From the NCBI GenBank assembly GCA_019510435.1, contig JAEKKJ010000006.1, positions 248,001-312,000 of the forward strand: a stretch of 64,000 nt of DNA, written 5' to 3'. The position numbers and the translations under genes are program-made. Position 1 is the stretch's first letter; every line of letters starts with the position of its first letter. Below, in pieces: positions 1 to 9,004 of this stretch. This DNA is from Caulobacterales bacterium. Its GTDB lineage: Bacteria; Pseudomonadota; Alphaproteobacteria; Caulobacterales; Caulobacteraceae. The notes beneath the pieces were generated by a model. The model was given only the letters and a program-made list of their open reading frames with translations, was not told where the DNA came from and searched no databases.

Positions 1-30
1 GCCGCGGCGTGAAGCTTCGAAAGCCGCCTA

Positions 31-1440
31 ATGTCCCGCTTCAGTCTTGCCCGCGCCGCGCCCAAGCCCCAGGCCCCGCCGCCCGCAGCCGCTGTCGCCG
101 CGCCCGCCGTCGCGCCTGCCCCCGTCCCGGAGCCCAAGGCCGAACCCAAGGCCAAGGTCCAGACCCGCGACCCGGCCCTCGACCTGCGCCTGCGCCTGCA
201 CTCGCGGCTGATCGACGAGCTGGACCTCTCCAAGCTGGACAAGCTGGACGAGGCCGAGCTGCGCCGCCAGGTGCTGGGCCAGGTGACCGAATTCGCCCGC
301 GCCGAGCGGATGGCGCTGAACGCCAAGGAACTCGAGGTGCTGGGCGCCTCGATCTACGACGAGATGGTGGGCCTCGGCCCCATCGAGCCGCTGCTCAAGG
401 ACGAGTCGATCAACGACATCCTGATCAACGGCCCCTTCCAGGTCTATGTGGAGCGGCGCGGCGAGCTGGAGCTCACGCCCATCCACTTCCGCGACAACGA
501 CCACCTGCTGCGTATCGTCCAGCGCATCGTCGCCGGCGTGGGCCGCCGGATCGACGAGAGCCAGCCGATGGTCGACGCCCGCCTGCCCGACGGCAGCCGG
601 GTGAACGCCGCCATTCCGCCGATCGCCATCGACGGCTGCTCGGTCTCGATCCGGAAGTTCTCGAAGAAACCGCTGACCCTGGAGAAGCTGGTCGACTTCG
701 GAGCCATGCCGCAGTGCGTGGCCGACTTCCTCTATGGCGCGGTGCGCAGCCGGACCTCCACCGTCATCTCCGGCGGCACGGGCTCGGGCAAGACCACCCT
801 GTTGAACGCGCTCTCGGCCGGCATCCCCACCGGCGAGCGCCTGATCACCATCGAAGACGCCGCCGAGCTGCAGCTGCAACAGCCGCACGTGGTGCGCATG
901 GAGACCCGGCCGCCCAACATCGAGGGCAAGGGCGAGATCCGCCAGCGCGAGCTGGTCAAGAACGCCCTGCGGATGCGACCCGACCGGGTGATTCTGGGCG
1001 AAGTCCGTTCCGAAGAAGCCTTCGACATGCTGCAGGCCATGAACACGGGCCACGAAGGCTCCATGGCGACGATCCACTCCAACAATCCGCGCGAGGCCAT
1101 CAGCCGCCTGGAGCAGATGGTGGCCATGGGTGGCATGGCGCTCAGCCCCGATGCGGTGCGCAGCCAGATCGCCTCGGCCGTCGGCCTGGTGGTCCAGGTG
1201 ATGCGCCTGTCGGACGGCAAGCGGAAGGTGACCCACGTCACTGAGATCGTCGGCATGGAGGGCCATGTCGTGCAGATGCAGGACATCTTCCTGTTCCAGC
1301 GCACCCACACCGAGGCCGACGGCACGGTGCACGGCGAGTTCCGCGCCACGGGCCTGCGCCCGCGCTGCCTGGACGAGATGCAGCGCCGCGGCATCCCGTA
1401 CGACACCTCCAACTTCGATCCGTCCAAGGCGCTCGGCTGA
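31..1440 (+). CDS. cpaF: CpaF/TadA-type Flp pilus assembly ATPase
   Basis: Hexameric secretion ATPase of the type II/IV superfamily that powers assembly of the Flp (Tad) pilus at the cytoplasmic face of the inner membrane. The 469-residue protein has an Ala/Pro-rich N-terminal extension (about residues 10-45), an N-terminal domain, then the ATPase core: Walker A GGTGSGKT at 248-255, Walker B region [10 protein letters not shown] at 323-332 and the His-box region MNTGHEGS at 337-344. Length and motifs match CpaF. Its stop codon overlaps the start of the next gene by one base (TGATG), so cpaF, tadB and tadC form one operon; the upstream cpa genes would lie left of the window. Start ATG at 31 is the first in frame; no strong ribosome binding site is visible before it. 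Confidence 0.95.
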   Translation: MSRFSLARAAPKPQAPPPAAAVAAPAVAPAPVPEPKAEPKAKVQTRDPALDLRLRLHSRLIDELDLSKLDKLDEAELRRQVLGQVTEFARAERMALNAKELEVLGASIYDEMVGLGPIEPLLKDESINDILINGPFQVYVERRGELELTPIHFRDNDHLLRIVQRIVAGVGRRIDESQPMVDARLPDGSRVNAAIPPIAIDGCSVSIRKFSKKPLTLEKLVDFGAMPQCVADFLYGAVRSRTSTVISGGTGSGKTTLLNALSAGIPTGERLITIEDAAELQLQQPHVVRMETRPPNIEGKGEIRQRELVKNALRMRPDRVILGEVRSEEAFDMLQAMNTGHEGSMATIHSNNPREAISRLEQMVAMGGMALSPDAVRSQIASAVGLVVQVMRLSDGKRKVTHVTEIVGMEGHVVQMQDIFLFQRTHTEADGTVHGEFRATGLRPRCLDEMQRRGIPYDTSNFDPSKALG

Positions 1441-2399
1441 TGGCGGTGGACGCCAAGCTCATCGTGATGGTGCTGGTCTTCGCGGCGGTGTTCGCCGGGG
1501 TCCAGGGCATGGCGGGCCTGTTCTCGGTCGCCACCCAGAAGCGCCAGGTGAACCGGCGGCTGAAGGTCGCCGAGCGGGTGGAGGGCATCTCCGCCCTGGT
1601 GGTGGAACTGCGCAAGCAGCGGGGCCTCAGCGCCAGCGGCGGGCGGGCCGAGCGGCTGCGCTGGCTCTCGGACCTGATCATCGCCTCGGGCCTGCCCTAC
1701 GACCAGCGCAAGTGGCTGACCTATGTGGGCGCGGCCGCCCTGATCGGCGCCGGCGGCGGCTGGGTCGGGCTGCACAGCCTGCTGGGCGTGCTCGGCGGTC
1801 TCGTCGGGGGCGGCGTGCTCGCGCCCCTCGCGGTGCTGAAGGTGCAGGCGGGCAAGCGATCCAAGGCGCTGGGCTTCCAGCTGCCGCAAGCCCTGGACAT
1901 CATCGTGCGCAGCCTCGAGGCCGGTCACCCGGTGCCGGCCGCGGTCGCCCTCGTCGGCCGCGAGATGGCCGATCCGATCGGCTCGGAGTTCGGCATGGCC
2001 GCCGACGAGATCGCCTATGGCGCCACCCTGGAGCAGGCTGTGGAGCGGATGTCCGAGCGCTGCCAGCACCCGGACGTCGACCTCTTCGCCGCCACCATTC
2101 GGCTGCAGGAGCGCACCGGCGGCAACCTGACCGGCCTCCTGAAGCTCAACGCCAACACGGTGCGCGAGCGCCACAAGATGCGCCTGAAGATCCGCGCCGC
2201 CTCCTCCGAAGGCCGCGCCTCGGCGCTGATCCTCACCTCCGCGCCGTTCCTGGCGGTGGGCATGATCGTGATGATCTCCCCCCACTTCTACGGCGACGTG
2301 ATCAACGAGCCGATCGTCAAATATGGCCTGGCCGGCCTCGGCTTCTGGATCTTCCTCGGCAACCTGATCATGCGCCGCATGATCGACATGCGGCTGTAG
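1440..2399 (+). CDS. tadB: TadB (CpaG), Flp pilus inner-membrane platform protein
   Basis: Inner-membrane platform component of the Tad pilus machine, working with CpaF and TadC to extrude Flp pilin. 319 residues with an N-terminal membrane segment (about 7-27), a hydrophobic pair near 95-130, a GspF/T2SSF-type cytoplasmic domain (about 140-270, including the segment [20 protein letters not shown]), and C-terminal membrane segments (about 260-315). The start codon overlaps the cpaF stop, implying translational coupling. The neighbouring TadC gene begins 4 bases after its stop. Family length and order are typical of the Caulobacter cpa locus. Confidence 0.93.
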   Translation: MAVDAKLIVMVLVFAAVFAGVQGMAGLFSVATQKRQVNRRLKVAERVEGISALVVELRKQRGLSASGGRAERLRWLSDLIIASGLPYDQRKWLTYVGAAALIGAGGGWVGLHSLLGVLGGLVGGGVLAPLAVLKVQAGKRSKALGFQLPQALDIIVRSLEAGHPVPAAVALVGREMADPIGSEFGMAADEIAYGATLEQAVERMSERCQHPDVDLFAATIRLQERTGGNLTGLLKLNANTVRERHKMRLKIRAASSEGRASALILTSAPFLAVGMIVMISPHFYGDVINEPIVKYGLAGLGFWIFLGNLIMRRMIDMRL

Positions 2400-2403
2400 C
2401 GCC

Positions 2404-3375
2404 ATGGCGGGACTTCCCCTCGACACCCTGATCTATGCGGCCGGCCTGCTGCTGACGGTGGGCGCGCTGGCCGGGGGCGCCTGGATCGGCGTCGCCGAGC
2501 TGCGCGTGCGGGCGCTGCGGCGCAGCCGCCTGGCGGGCGTGGCCGCCGGCGGTGCGGGCGGGCCGGTGGAGAAGCCGACGGGCGCGCTCTCGGGCCAGGT
2601 GCTGGCGACCGTCCGCCGGCTGGGCCAGCAGAGCGCCGTGCGCGACCCGGCCAAGGTGTCGGTCCTGCGTTCGCGCCTGACCCAGGCGGGGTTCTACGCC
2701 CGCGAGGCGCCGGTGATCTTCCTGGGCGTCAAGGCGGCGGCGCTGGCGGTGGCCACGGGGGCGGTGATCCTCACCTTGCCCATGCTGCTCGCGCACAAGG
2801 GCGGCAGCTTCGGCGCCCTGGGCCTGGCGGTGGGGGTCTCCGGCGCGGCGCTCTACGGCCCCGACTTCGTCCTGAAGAGCCGCAAGACCACGCGGGAGCG
2901 GGAATATTCGGAAGGCTTCCCCGACCTGCTCGACCTGCTGGTCGCGTCCGTGGAGGCGGGCCTGTCGCTGGACGCGGCCGTCAACCGCGTCACCGAGGAG
3001 CTGGAGCGTCGCTACCCGAACCTCACCGTCCACCTGCGCTTCCTGGTGCTGGAGCTGCGGGCCGGCCGCGCGCGCAAGGACGCCTGGACGGCCTTCGCCG
3101 ACCGCCTGGGCATCGACGACGCCCGGGCCCTGGCCACCATGCTGCGCCAGGCCGAGGACATGGGCACCAGCCTGGGCGAGACCCTGTCGGTGTTCTCCGC
3201 CGACATGCGCTCCAAGCGGATGCTGCGCGCCGAGGAGAAGGCGCTGGGCCTCTCCGCCAAGCTGACCGTGCCGCTGATCCTCTTCATCTTCCCGTCGCTG
3301 CTGGGCGCCCTGATGCTGCCCGCGGCCGCGCGCCTGATGCACGTCTTCGGCCACGGCGGCGGCCTGCCGCACTAG
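2404..3375 (+). CDS. tadC: TadC (CpaH), Flp pilus inner-membrane platform protein
   Basis: Second GspF-family platform protein of the Tad pilus apparatus. 323 residues: N-terminal membrane segment (about 8-30), hydrophobic pair near 110-160, T2SSF domain around 175-290 with the segment [20 protein letters not shown], and a C-terminal hydrophobic stretch rich in Leu/Ile/Phe. It is the last gene of the pilus operon here: its stop at 3375 is only 2 bases from the stop of the convergent gene at 3378. No terminator hairpin with a T tract fits in that gap. Confidence 0.93.
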   Translation: MAGLPLDTLIYAAGLLLTVGALAGGAWIGVAELRVRALRRSRLAGVAAGGAGGPVEKPTGALSGQVLATVRRLGQQSAVRDPAKVSVLRSRLTQAGFYAREAPVIFLGVKAAALAVATGAVILTLPMLLAHKGGSFGALGLAVGVSGAALYGPDFVLKSRKTTREREYSEGFPDLLDLLVASVEAGLSLDAAVNRVTEELERRYPNLTVHLRFLVLELRAGRARKDAWTAFADRLGIDDARALATMLRQAEDMGTSLGETLSVFSADMRSKRMLRAEEKALGLSAKLTVPLILFIFPSLLGALMLPAAARLMHVFGHGGGLPH

Positions 3376-3377
3376 GT

Positions 3378-4451
3378 CTAGAAGCCGTAGGGCCGGTAGG
3401 GTCCCAGGATCAGCTGTTCGAAGACCCCGACCCCCTCCTGGTCCGGCTCGCCGGGCGTCGAGAGCACCGCCTTGCTGATCGCCTGGATGTGCAGGTTGCC
3501 CATGTCCGCCGGGTCGAACCCCTGGCTGTCGAGGTCCTCCCGCGCCACCGCCAGTTCGCCCTTAAGCGCGCCGTGCCGCCACTCGCCGCCGTAGCCGATG
3601 CCGCGCATCAGGAAGGTCGCCACCGGCTGGATGGTCATCACCGCCGCGCCCTGCGCCAGCGGGATGGTGAGGCGGCCTGACCGGGCGTGCCGCGTGCCGG
3701 GGATCAGCTCCACGTCCATCTCCGGCGCGTCGGCGTGCCAGCCGCCCTCGGGCCCGGCGCCGTCCGGCAGGATCACGGCGCGGGTGTTCCACGGCTTGCC
3801 GTCCGGGTCGGCGTTGACGTGGAAATAGACCGAGCGGTCGGCGAAGTTGAACGGCGCCCACTGCCAGAAGAAGCCGGTGATCCCCGCGCCCGGGGTCGGC
3901 TGCGGGTCGGGCGCGCCCACCGGGCGGATGCCCCAGGAGCGGTCGCGGGTGCCGACCCAGCCGGCCAGCTCGATCCGCTCGCCGTCCACCTCCAGCCACC
4001 CCGAAGCCCGCACGTTCTGGGTCAGGCGGGTGTAGTCCATGAACAGCCGCGGGCCGTTGCGCTTGATGAAGCGCGGCTCCTCGATCGGGAAGGCGCGCCC
4101 CTCGAACAGGATCTCGCCGGCGATGCCTTCGGCAGCCGCGATGGTGACCTTCAGCTTCATCAGCGGCTCGACCACCTCAATGGCGATCGGCCCGACGGTG
4201 AGGTCCATCCGCTCCAGCCCCAGCACCCGCGAGGCGTGGAGGCAGCGCTCGCGGCCGTCCTTGACGATCGCCAGGTGCGCGTCCGCCACGTTCAGCGCCG
4301 GATAGACCCCGAACGCCACCGCCGCGAAGGCCGAGCCGTCGGGCGCGTAGCAGTTGAAGAAGTAGCGGTCGTAGAAGTTGCGATCCGAGCCCGCGTAGGC
4401 GATCGGCTCGGGCGTCTGGTGGATTGGGTAGTCGTCGCCCTTGGTCAGCAT
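3378..4451 (-). CDS. DUF7065/AttH-like lipocalin-fold protein, function unknown
   Basis: 357 residues with no signal peptide or membrane segment. The composition and motifs (an early YDRYFFNCYAPDG, a central GTRDRSWGIRP and a late GYGGEWRHG) resemble the paired lipocalin-like domains of AttH/CrtC-related proteins now split into DUF7064/DUF7065, which often sit beside steroid, terpenoid or acyl-CoA degradation genes. The exact reaction is unknown. It is divergent from a P450 gene with 111 bases between the starts, so the two may share a control region. Assignment to the superfamily is by recognised pattern, not by a search. Confidence 0.6.
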   Translation of the reverse strand: MLTKGDDYPIHQTPEPIAYAGSDRNFYDRYFFNCYAPDGSAFAAVAFGVYPALNVADAHLAIVKDGRERCLHASRVLGLERMDLTVGPIAIEVVEPLMKLKVTIAAAEGIAGEILFEGRAFPIEEPRFIKRNGPRLFMDYTRLTQNVRASGWLEVDGERIELAGWVGTRDRSWGIRPVGAPDPQPTPGAGITGFFWQWAPFNFADRSVYFHVNADPDGKPWNTRAVILPDGAGPEGGWHADAPEMDVELIPGTRHARSGRLTIPLAQGAAVMTIQPVATFLMRGIGYGGEWRHGALKGELAVAREDLDSQGFDPADMGNLHIQAISKAVLSTPGEPDQEGVGVFEQLILGPYRPYGF

Positions 4452-4562
4452 CCCGCGCCCTCCTCCGCACCCCCTTCGGTTGACGCGTCGTCATGCTTGC
4501 GGCGAGCGCCCTCGGGGGTATCAACTGGCCGACGATAAGAACAAAGGGAGGCGTCGTCCCGC

Positions 4563-5903
4563 ATGACCTCGCGTCAGGCCGGCGACGATTTGGCGATGAG
4601 CGTGATGACCGCCGCCGACCACCGCATTCCGCAGCCGCTGGCCGACAGCCTGTGCCTGCCTGCCGCCTACGCCGACGGCACGGTCTTCGAGACCTACCGC
4701 TGGCTGCGCAAGAACGAGCCGTTCGGGGTCGCCAAGGTCGAGGGCATCGACCCCTTCTGGGTGGCCACGCGCCACGCCGACATCCTGGAGATCAGCCGCC
4801 AGAACAGCCTGTTCCACAGCGGCGACCGCTCGCCCACCCTGACCACCCAGGTGATGGACAAGAAGGTCCGCGACATGATGGGCGGCAGCCCCCACCTGCT
4901 GCGCACCCTGGTCCAGATGGACGAGCCGGACCATGCGAAGTACCGGGCGCTGACGCAGGGTTGGTTCATGCCGCAGAACCTCAAGAGCATGGAGGCGCGG
5001 ATCCGGGCGATCGCGCGGGCGGCGGTGGACCGGATGGCGGACATGGGGGGCGAGTGCGACTTCGTCAACCAGGTGGCGCTGCACTTCCCGCTGCACGTGA
5101 TCATGAGCATCCTGGGGGTGCCGGAGAGCGACGAGCCGCGGATGCTGAAGCTGACGCAGGAGCTGTTCGGCGCGGCCGATCCGGAGCTGGGCCGCAACCC
5201 CGCCGACGCCGCCACGCCCACGCACCTTGCGCCCGAGGAGCAGCAGTTCGACTTCGGCGTGATCATCGATTTCTCGAACTATTTCCGAGCCTTGAGCGAG
5301 GAGCGACGCAAGAACCCCACCGACGACCTGGCCAGCATCATCGCCAACAGCGTGATCGACGGCCAGCCGATCTCGGACCTGGAGGCGATGAGCTACTACA
5401 TCATCGTCGCCGCCGCCGGGCACGACACCACCTCCTCCTCCACCGGCGGCGCCATGTGGGCCCTGGCCGAGCGGCCGCGGGAATTCCGCAAGGTGAAGGA
5501 CGACCTGTCCCTGATCCCGGGCCTGGTGGACGAGTCCATCCGCTGGACCACCCCGGTGAAGACCTTCATGCGCACGGCCACGGAAGACACCGAGTTCGCC
5601 GGCCGCCAGCTGAAGAAGAACGACTGGATCATGCTGGCCTACGCCTCGGGCAACCGCGACGAGGCGGTGTTCGAGGACCCCGACGACTTCCGCGTCGACC
5701 GCAAGCCCAACCGCCACCTGGCGTTCGGCTATGGCGCCCACCTGTGCCTGGGCCAGCACCTGGCCAAGATGGAGATGCGCATCCTCTGGGAGGAGATGCT
5801 GCCGCGGCTGAAGTCGGTGGAGCTGGCGGGCGAGCCGGCCATGAGCCAGGCCGTCTTCGTCAACGGCCCCAAGCGCCTGCCGATCCGCTTCGAGTTCGCC
5901 TGA
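4563..5903 (+). CDS. Cytochrome P450
   Basis: Soluble bacterial P450 monooxygenase of 446 residues. Visible landmarks are the I-helix oxygen-activation motif AGHDTT (near residue 285), the K-helix ExxR in DESIRW, and the haem-binding loop FGYGAHLCLGQHL with Cys395 as the predicted axial ligand. No membrane anchor. The ATG at 4563 is preceded by a good ribosome binding site (AGGGAGG, about 15 bases upstream), although ATG at 4596 is an alternative. It is followed one base after its stop by an APH-fold gene, a pairing common in sterol, terpenoid or acyl-CoA catabolic clusters of sphingomonads and Caulobacteraceae. Substrate cannot be read from sequence; redox partners are not in the window. Confidence 0.93.
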   Translation: MTSRQAGDDLAMSVMTAADHRIPQPLADSLCLPAAYADGTVFETYRWLRKNEPFGVAKVEGIDPFWVATRHADILEISRQNSLFHSGDRSPTLTTQVMDKKVRDMMGGSPHLLRTLVQMDEPDHAKYRALTQGWFMPQNLKSMEARIRAIARAAVDRMADMGGECDFVNQVALHFPLHVIMSILGVPESDEPRMLKLTQELFGAADPELGRNPADAATPTHLAPEEQQFDFGVIIDFSNYFRALSEERRKNPTDDLASIIANSVIDGQPISDLEAMSYYIIVAAAGHDTTSSSTGGAMWALAERPREFRKVKDDLSLIPGLVDESIRWTTPVKTFMRTATEDTEFAGRQLKKNDWIMLAYASGNRDEAVFEDPDDFRVDRKPNRHLAFGYGAHLCLGQHLAKMEMRILWEEMLPRLKSVELAGEPAMSQAVFVNGPKRLPIRFEFA

Positions 5904-5904
5904 C

Positions 5905-6933
5905 TTGACGCACCCGCTGGAAGCGCGCGTCGCGGCCTATATCGCCGGCCGCATGCCCCTGGCCGAGGGCGTGGTCGAGGTGAGCGGCCTGGAGCGCATC
6001 TCCGGCGGCGCCAGCCGCGAAACGTACCGGTTCGTAGCGCGCTGGAACGAGGGCGGCTATGCGCGCGAGCGGCGGATGATCCTGCGCCGCGACCCGCCCG
6101 CCAGCCTGATCGACACCGAGCGGCGGGTGGAGTTCGAGGCCTACCGCGCCTTCCACGGCTCGGCCGTGCCGGTGCCGCAGATGCTGTGGCTGGAGGAGTC
6201 GCCCGAGGCCCTGGGCCACCCCTTCTTCATCGCCGAGGAGCTGGCCGGCTTCGAGGCCTCTCCCCAGACCCTGTTCGCCGGGGGCTACGACGCGGTGCTG
6301 CCGGCGGTGGCTGAGCGCAAGTGGACCATCCTGGGCGAGATCGCCAAGGCCGACCCGATCGCCCTCGGCCTCGACAAGGTGATGGCCCCGCCGCCCCTCA
6401 CCAGCTGCTGGTCGCGCGAGCTCGACCACTGGGAAGCCCTGATCGACAAGGACCAGGCCGAGCCGCTGCCGATCACACGCGCCGCCATCCGCTGGCTGCG
6501 CGCCCATCCGCCGCCGCCGGCCCAGAAGCTGAGCGTGGTCCACGGCGACTTCCGGACCGGCAACTTCCTCTATGACGCCGCCGGCGAGATCCACGGCGTG
6601 CTGGACTGGGAGATGGCCCACCTGGGCGATCCGCTGGAGGACCTGGCCTGGAGCCTGCAGCCGATCTGGACCTTCGGGCGGGGCCTGGCCGGCGGGCTGG
6701 TCAGCCAGGCCGAGGCGGCGGCGATCTGGGCGCGGGCCTCGGGGCTCGCGGCCGACCCGGCGGCGCTGCACTGGTGGATCCTCTTCAACTGCGTGAAGGG
6801 CCAGGGGATCTGGGTGGGCTCGGCCGCCGCGTTCAACCGCGGGGGCAACAAGGCGCCGATCATGGTCTATCCGGCCTGGTGGCTGATCAATGCGCAGGAC
6901 CGCGCCATGCTGCAGGTGATGGGCCGCCTATGA
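5905..6933 (+). CDS. APH-fold phosphotransferase family protein (ACAD10/11-type)
   Basis: 342 residues of the aminoglycoside-phosphotransferase/choline-kinase fold. The catalytic loop reads VVHGDFRTGNFLYD and the metal-binding segment LDWEMAHLGDPLEDLAW; the nucleotide loop SGGASRETYRF lies near residues 32-43. This subgroup is normally linked to acyl-CoA dehydrogenases and P450s rather than antibiotic resistance, which fits its position directly after the P450. The start codon is TTG one base after the P450 stop, so expression is probably coupled. The stop overlaps the next gene by ATGA. Confidence 0.88.
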   Translation: MTHPLEARVAAYIAGRMPLAEGVVEVSGLERISGGASRETYRFVARWNEGGYARERRMILRRDPPASLIDTERRVEFEAYRAFHGSAVPVPQMLWLEESPEALGHPFFIAEELAGFEASPQTLFAGGYDAVLPAVAERKWTILGEIAKADPIALGLDKVMAPPPLTSCWSRELDHWEALIDKDQAEPLPITRAAIRWLRAHPPPPAQKLSVVHGDFRTGNFLYDAAGEIHGVLDWEMAHLGDPLEDLAWSLQPIWTFGRGLAGGLVSQAEAAAIWARASGLAADPAALHWWILFNCVKGQGIWVGSAAAFNRGGNKAPIMVYPAWWLINAQDRAMLQVMGRL

Positions 6934-7313
6934 ACCCCAAGGTCCCCCCCGTCCTCTACGAGCTGGCCGGGCTCTTGATGAAGAACGCCGCGCCGGACGT
7001 GCCGCCGCCCGAGCGGGCCAGCGACCTGTCGCTCTCGGCCCTGCTCCTGGTGGTGGCGGCCGAGATGTGGGACCGGGGCGCCGCGGTGCTGGTGGAGGAG
7101 AACCGGGCGCTGCGGGCCCTGCTGGGCGAGGCGGGCGAGGACGGCGACCTGCGCATCTCGGCGCTGACGGTGGAGAACGAGCGGCTGCGGGCGGGGCTGA
7201 TCGCGGCGCATGCGGCGGCGGAGGCGGCCGGCGATACGGCGCGCGAGGCGGCGATCTGGGCGGAGCTCGTGGCCTCCACCGAACGCCGCAGGCTCTCCAT
7301 GGCGCCGGTGTAG
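6930..7313 (+). CDS. Small conserved protein, third gene of P450-APH operon
   Basis: 127 residues, no known domain recognised. The start ATG overlaps the stop of the APH-fold gene (ATGA), strong evidence that it is a real coupled gene. It begins MNPKVPPVLYELAGLLM, has an Ala/Leu-rich helical body with a likely coiled coil near 45-100 (VEENRALRALLGEAGE, VENERLRAGLIAAH), and ends RRRLSMAPV. Proteins of this appearance often follow ACAD10-type kinases. It may be an accessory subunit, but that is only inferred from position. Confidence 0.75.
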   Translation: MNPKVPPVLYELAGLLMKNAAPDVPPPERASDLSLSALLLVVAAEMWDRGAAVLVEENRALRALLGEAGEDGDLRISALTVENERLRAGLIAAHAAAEAAGDTAREAAIWAELVASTERRRLSMAPV

Positions 7314-7314
7314 T

Positions 7315-7523
7315 TGTTCCTTTCCCACGCAGTGGGAGAGGGGGACCGGCCGCCGAGCGCAGCGGAGAGCGGCTGGTGGAGAGGGCAAGCCTCATCCACC
7401 GACATTGCAGCAGCCAGGTCCATCCGCCCTGCCGGCCGCATGCCCTCTCCACCACCCGCTCTACAGCCGGCTGGCGCCGGCTTCGGCGTGCGGTCCCCCT
7501 CTCCCACTGCGTGGGAAAGGAAC
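7315..7523. repeat. Intergenic palindrome, terminal-hairpin family (copy 1)
   Basis: The ends are self-complementary: GTTCCTTTCCCAC opens the element and GTGGGAAAGGAAC closes it, and each end is itself a small hairpin (CTTTCCCAC-GCA-GTGGGAGAG). Inside are paired subarms of the GTGGAGAGGGC type facing CCCTCTCCACC. The unit lies between two same-strand genes and is about 210 bp with no convincing ORF. Related copies occur at 19821, 29081, 37150, 48962 and around the DUF559 gene at 59225. Confidence 0.85.
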
Positions 7524-7591
7524 TGCGGTCGCCTCCCACCTTAACCGGACCGAAGCCTTGGGGCGCCAGGGTGGCGGGGAGAGGTGATCCC

Positions 7592-7762
7592 ATGGCCGCC
7601 GCCAAGCGCAAGACCGAGACCCCCGCCGACGTGGCGGCCAAGCTGGCCGACGGCCACTACGATCGCCTGCTGGAAGACTTCCAGGCCAAGCTCGACGCCG
7701 CCACCGAGGCGCTGCGCCGCGTGCACGAAGCCATGCGCGCCGAGAACACCCTGCGCTCGTAG
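7592..7762 (+). CDS. Small helical protein, 56 residues
   Basis: Short ORF beginning MAAAKRKTETPADVAAKLAD with a strong ribosome binding site (GGGGAGAGG, 7 bases upstream of ATG 7592). The N-terminus is basic and the rest is predicted helical with alternating Leu/Ala (YDRLLEDFQAKLDAATEAL), so a coiled-coil dimer is possible. No family was recognised. Strong codon bias at third positions (nearly all G/C) supports translation. It sits between two palindromic repeats. Confidence 0.6.
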   Translation: MAAAKRKTETPADVAAKLADGHYDRLLEDFQAKLDAATEALRRVHEAMRAENTLRS

Positions 7763-7843
7763 CCGCCCCGCCACCGCGAAGCGGAGAGGAAGAGGCCGCC
7801 GAGGCCTCGCCCGTACGCCCTGCGCGCCGCAGGCGCTGTCCCT

Positions 7844-7926
7844 TTGTCCACGAACCACACGAAAAACACGAACGGGGGCCGTCCGCTGGCGCTCTTGTTC
7901 GTGCTTTTCGTGTGGTTCGTGGACAA
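7844..7926. repeat. 9-nt-period palindrome (copy 1, CACGAAC type)
   Basis: Inverted repeat with 30-bp arms differing at one position; the arms consist of near-9-nt units (CCACGAA, CCACACGAA, AAACACGAAC) and face each other across a 22-bp GC-rich centre. Flanks carry GCGCCGCAGGCGCTGTC on the left and CGCCGCTCCGCGGC on the right, also seen around the copy at 8782. It could fold into a long hairpin and may terminate transcription of the preceding small gene. Confidence 0.9.
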
Positions 7927-8037
7927 TCTTTCTCGAGCCGCCGCTCCGCGGCCTCTCCAGGCTATCGGGGCGCGGGAGGAGAGGATGTTTCGCTCTGCGC
8001 CGAAGCATGCCCGCGCGCGCCGCGTTATGCTGGGGCC

Positions 8038-8721
8038 ATGAAACTCGGTCCCGACATCACCCGTGTGGCGGCCCTCTTGGGCGATCCGGCGCGGGCCAAC
8101 ATGCTCTGCGCGCTCATGGGCGGCCAGGCGCTGACCGCCGGCGAGCTGGCGCGCGAGGCGGGCGTGACGCCGCAGACCGCGTCCAGCCATCTCGCGAAGC
8201 TGGAGGCCGGGGGGTTGCTCACCCGCCGCCGCCAGGGCCGGCACAACTACTTCGCCCTGGCCGGCGCCGACGTGGCCGAGGCCCTGGAGCAGCTGACCCT
8301 GGTGGCCGAGCGGGCCGGCCACATGCGCACCCGCCCCGGGCCCAAGGACCCGGCCATGCGCCGCGCGCGGGTCTGCTACGACCACCTGGCGGGGGATGCG
8401 GGCGTGGCCATGCTGGACGCGCTGGTGGCGCGCGGCCAGATCGTCGACGCGGCCGGCTCCCTGGTGCTGACCGACGCCGGGCGCACGTTCGCCCGCGACT
8501 TCGGCGTGGCCCTGGAGGGCGCGGGCCGGCGGCCGCTGTGCAAGGCGTGCCTGGACTGGAGCGTGCGCCGCAGCCACCTCTCCGGCGTGCTGGGCGCGGG
8601 CCTGCTCGCCCGCATCTACGACCTGGGCTGGGCGCGGCGGCTGGAGGGCCAGCGGGTGGTGCAGTTCAGCGCGCCGGGGCAGCGGGCCTTCGAGCAGGCG
8701 TTCGGGCCGATGGGGCGGTGA
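8038..8721 (+). CDS. ArsR-family winged-helix transcriptional regulator
   Basis: 227 residues. The N-terminal third is a winged HTH: LLGDPARANMLCALMGG, recognition helix region REAGVTPQTASSHLAKLE (about 41-58) and the wing GLLTRRRQGRHNYFAL. The C-terminal part is longer than a minimal ArsR protein and contains two closely spaced cysteines (LCKACLDW, about 167-174) that might bind metal or sense redox. ATG 8038 is chosen because it directly precedes the HTH; a weak purine run (GGGGCC) is before it. Target unknown: both neighbours are intergenic repeats. Confidence 0.85.
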   Translation: MKLGPDITRVAALLGDPARANMLCALMGGQALTAGELAREAGVTPQTASSHLAKLEAGGLLTRRRQGRHNYFALAGADVAEALEQLTLVAERAGHMRTRPGPKDPAMRRARVCYDHLAGDAGVAMLDALVARGQIVDAAGSLVLTDAGRTFARDFGVALEGAGRRPLCKACLDWSVRRSHLSGVLGAGLLARIYDLGWARRLEGQRVVQFSAPGQRAFEQAFGPMGR

Positions 8722-8781
8722 GCGGCCGGGCGCGGGCGGCGCCTCCCAGGCCGACCGCAGCGCGCGCCGCAGGCGCTGTCT

Positions 8782-8887
8782 TTGACCACCAAGACCACAA
8801 AGACCACCAAGAGGCCTGTGGCGCGGCGCGTCTGAGCCCGTCGGGCGCCTTCGTGGTCTTGGTGGTCCTTGGTGGTCTTGGTGTTTT
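8782..8887. repeat. 9-nt-period palindrome (copy 2, GACCACCAA type)
   Basis: Left arm is built from GACCACCAA, GACCACAAA and GACCACCAAG units; the right arm is the complement (CTTGGTGGT repeated). Period is 9 nt as in the copy at 7844, yet the arm sequence is different. The left flank GCGCGCCGCAGGCGCTGTC and right flank GCCTCCGCTCCGCGG are shared with the first copy. No gene in this 280-base gap. Confidence 0.9.
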
Positions 8888-9004
8888 GAAGGACGCCTCC
8901 GCTCCGCGGTGGCGCCGAAGGACCCGATCCCCGACGCTTGACACGGCAGCTCGTTTGTTCACTTAATGTTCTGGATTCGTGAGAGGCCGGTGTAGGCTGC
9001 CGGT

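Noticed and set aside
1..12. Possible end of an upstream gene (GCC GCG GCG TGA)
   Set aside because: Only four codons are in the window, so a stop in this frame is not evidence enough for a gene, though the cpa operon is expected to continue to the left.
28..1332. Long open frame on the minus strand opposite cpaF
   Set aside because: A shadow of GC-rich codon use: His/Gly/Ala-rich with no family pattern, while the plus strand has a clear CpaF. Same for the long frames opposite tadB, tadC, the chemoreceptor (15065-17179) and the hybrid kinase (29335-31914).
5860..6771. Minus-strand ORF opposite the APH-fold gene
   Set aside because: Gly/Arg-rich without pattern; the plus-strand gene has the Brenner motif and coupled start and stop.
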